Source: Clostridia bacterium (GTDB lineage Bacteria > Bacillota > Clostridia > Christensenellales > CAG-917). From it: a stretch of 64,000 nt of DNA. The translations under genes and the position numbers were made by a program. The stretch covers positions 202,253 through 266,252 of the forward strand of contig JAFZVB010000004.1 of NCBI GenBank assembly GCA_017618055.1, in the 5' to 3' direction. Within the stretch, counting starts at the first letter, position 1. Each line of letters opens with the position of its first letter. The notes under the pieces are model-generated. The model made no database searches, was not told where the DNA came from, and saw only the letters and a program-made list of their open reading frames with translations. This document shows positions 62,664 to 64,000 of the stretch, piece by piece.

Positions 62664-62686
62664 TGCCATAACTGAATGTTGTGGCA
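62664..62686 (+). terminator. Terminator of suf operon
   Basis: TGCCATAAC / GTTGTGGCA nine-pair stem (one G-U), TGAAT loop, then TTTTTTAT. Confidence 0.85.
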
Positions 62687-62742
62687 TTTTTTATAACAAA
62701 TGAGTTATAATATAAATAGAACAAAAATTAAGGAGCTAGAAT

Positions 62743-63888
62743 ATGTTTGACGAAGTTAAAAAGAATTTTGGTTTTGGTTGCATGAGATTGCCTCAGAAAG
62801 AAGAGAAGATAGATTATGAAGAAATGTGCAAGATGGTAGACTATTTCCTTGAGAATGGTTTTAATTACTTTGATACAGCGCACGGATATCATAATGGAGC
62901 AAGCGAGATTGCAGTTAGAGAATGTCTAACAAAAAGATATCCAAGAGACAAATATATTTTAACAGACAAACTAACAGGAACTTATTTTGAAAAGCAAGAA
63001 GATATAAGACCACTATTCCAATCTCAATTAGAAGCTTGTGGTGTAGACTACTTTGATTTCTATTTAATGCACTCACAAAACAAAACCTTCTATGAGAAGT
63101 TTAAGGCTTGTAAGGCATATGAGACTGCTATTGAACTTAAAAAGGAAGGAAAGATTAAACACTTTGGTATTTCTTTCCATGACTCTGCAGATGTCTTAGA
63201 ACAAATATTGAAAGATTATCCAGAGATAGAAGTTGTACAGATCCAATTCAACTATGTGGACTATGATAACCCAGCAATACAAAGTAAGAAGTGTTATGAT
63301 GTCTGCCGTAAGTACAATAAATCTATTATCGTTATGGAACCTGTTAGAGGTGGAAACCTTGCAAACCTTCCAGATGATGTAGCACAAATCTTAAAAGATT
63401 TGAATGGTGGAAGTGAAGCTAGTTATGCAATAAGATACTGTGCAAGTTTTGAAGGCATTTTCATGACTCTTTCCGGTATGAGCAATATGGATCAAATGAA
63501 GGATAATATTTCCTTTATGAAAGACTTCAAGCCTCTTAATGATAAAGAAATGGAAGCACTTAAACAGGTTGTAGAGAAATTGGATGCAAAGAAACTAATC
63601 CGTTGTACATCTTGTAGGTATTGTGTTGATGGTTGTCCAAAGAAAATCCGTATTCCAGATCTTTTTACGGATATGAACACAAAAGCATTGTATAAGACAT
63701 TTAATAGTGATTGGTATTATATGATACATACATTAAATAGAGGGAAGGCATCAGATTGTATTAAGTGTGGCAAGTGTGAGACCATCTGCCCACAGAAATT
63801 ACCAATAAGAAATCTACTCGTTGAAGTTGCAAAAGAGTTTGAAAAAAAGGATGAGGAATATGAAGTGAACCCCAAAAGTGGCACTTAA
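62743..63888 (+). CDS. Aldo/keto reductase with C-terminal 4Fe-4S domain
   Basis: The N-terminal 270 residues form an aldo/keto reductase barrel: the catalytic Tyr region ENGFNYFDTAHGYHNGASE, Lys near TDKL and the His in HSQNK. Residues from about 285 hold ferredoxin-type clusters CTSCRYCVDGCP and CIKCGKCETICP, two 4Fe-4S sites as in anaerobic AKRs. It likely couples ferredoxin- or NAD(P)H-linked reduction of a carbonyl. AAGGAGCT precedes the ATG. The last codons read VNPKSGT inside sequence that resembles an insertion-sequence end, so the true C-terminus may have been changed by insertion. Confidence 0.9.
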   Translation: MFDEVKKNFGFGCMRLPQKEEKIDYEEMCKMVDYFLENGFNYFDTAHGYHNGASEIAVRECLTKRYPRDKYILTDKLTGTYFEKQEDIRPLFQSQLEACGVDYFDFYLMHSQNKTFYEKFKACKAYETAIELKKEGKIKHFGISFHDSADVLEQILKDYPEIEVVQIQFNYVDYDNPAIQSKKCYDVCRKYNKSIIVMEPVRGGNLANLPDDVAQILKDLNGGSEASYAIRYCASFEGIFMTLSGMSNMDQMKDNISFMKDFKPLNDKEMEALKQVVEKLDAKKLIRCTSCRYCVDGCPKKIRIPDLFTDMNTKALYKTFNSDWYYMIHTLNRGKASDCIKCGKCETICPQKLPIRNLLVEVAKEFEKKDEEYEVNPKSGT

Positions 63889-64000
63889 ATAAAAAAGACT
63901 CAATTGATACTTCCTATGGTAGAATTACTATAGGAGGTATTTTTTTATGGCAAAGAAAGGACAAAAATTTAATAAATATACGATTGAATTAAGGCAAGAA
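63866..64000 (+). mobile_element. Left end of a probable IS3-type insertion sequence (partial)
   Basis: From 63866 TGAACCCCAAAAGTGGCACT looks like the inverted-repeat end of IS3/IS150-type elements. A strong AGGAGGT SD at 63932-63938 and an ATG at 63947 open a frame starting MAKKGQKFNKYTIELRQE, similar to IS3-family OrfA N-termini. The rest lies outside the window, so the right end, target duplication and transposase are unseen. Confidence 0.45.
63947..64000 (+). CDS. Probable transposase OrfA, N-terminal fragment
   Basis: Eighteen codons, MAKKGQKFNKYTIELRQE, after AGGAGGT with an 8-base spacing. The basic start and YTIELRQE helix resemble IS3-type OrfA helix-turn-helix proteins. The window ends here, so nothing more can be verified. 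Confidence 0.45.
   Translation, partial: MAKKGQKFNKYTIELRQE

Overview
The window is a 64 kb stretch of AT-rich chromosome from what looks like an anaerobic, low-GC Bacillota (Clostridia-like) bacterium. The grounds are purine-rich Shine-Dalgarno sites, strong TTGACA/TATAAT-type promoters, many hairpin-plus-T terminators, a class III fructose-1,6-bisphosphatase, a biotin-dependent Na+-pumping oxaloacetate decarboxylase, a two-gene SUF-like Fe-S system and several large one-polypeptide ABC/FtsX transporters. The genus cannot be read from the sequence.

Layout. 0-6 kb: a broken reading frame at the left edge, small membrane proteins, a lipoprotein-type MTA/SAH nucleosidase, a second lipoprotein, tRNA-Ser(GCT), an SDR oxidoreductase, an EamA exporter with a tyrosine phosphatase, and tRNA-Ala(GGC). 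6-13 kb: a MATE exporter, a P-loop/nucleotidyltransferase fusion and a PHP phosphatase in one operon, then two genes resembling HEPN and DUF5677 proteins around an MFS transporter. 13-18.5 kb: a surface operon with a His-rich membrane peptide, a 1296-residue Ser-rich beta-repeat protein and an MscS channel. 18.5-22.4 kb: metal transport (ZIP, CDF, MgtE); mgtE is preceded by a short acidic leader ORF that overlaps a terminator-like hairpin. 22.4-31.6 kb: aminotransferase, decayed carboxypeptidase M32, ABC/FtsX exporter, sirtuin, cupin regulator, GH31 glycosidase and rplM-rpsI. 31.7-39.3 kb: HAD phosphatase, then a nucleoside salvage operon (tetR-deoC-deoD-deoB-cdd-pdp-ABC-F). 39.3-44 kb: an accessory patch with a type III toxin-antitoxin locus (37-nt RNA repeats, terminator, ToxN-like toxin), tandem repeats, a large lipoprotein and an FRG-domain gene pair, with two G9 tracts. 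44-54 kb: DEAD-box helicase, the complete oxaloacetate decarboxylase (alpha, gamma, biotin carrier, beta), peptidase U32, biotin ligase and FBPase III. 54-64 kb: two ABC/FtsX proteins, malic enzyme, RmlB, a SufC/SufB-like pair, an Fe-S aldo/keto reductase and the start of a probable insertion sequence at the right edge.

How the genes fit together: malic enzyme, the oxaloacetate decarboxylase and biotin ligase link malate, pyruvate and oxaloacetate to a sodium gradient. The deo/cdd/pdp operon turns nucleosides into sugar phosphates and bases. The most notable finds are the ToxIN-type locus at 39.38-40.16 kb and the putative mgtE leader-peptide attenuator at 22.23-22.41 kb.
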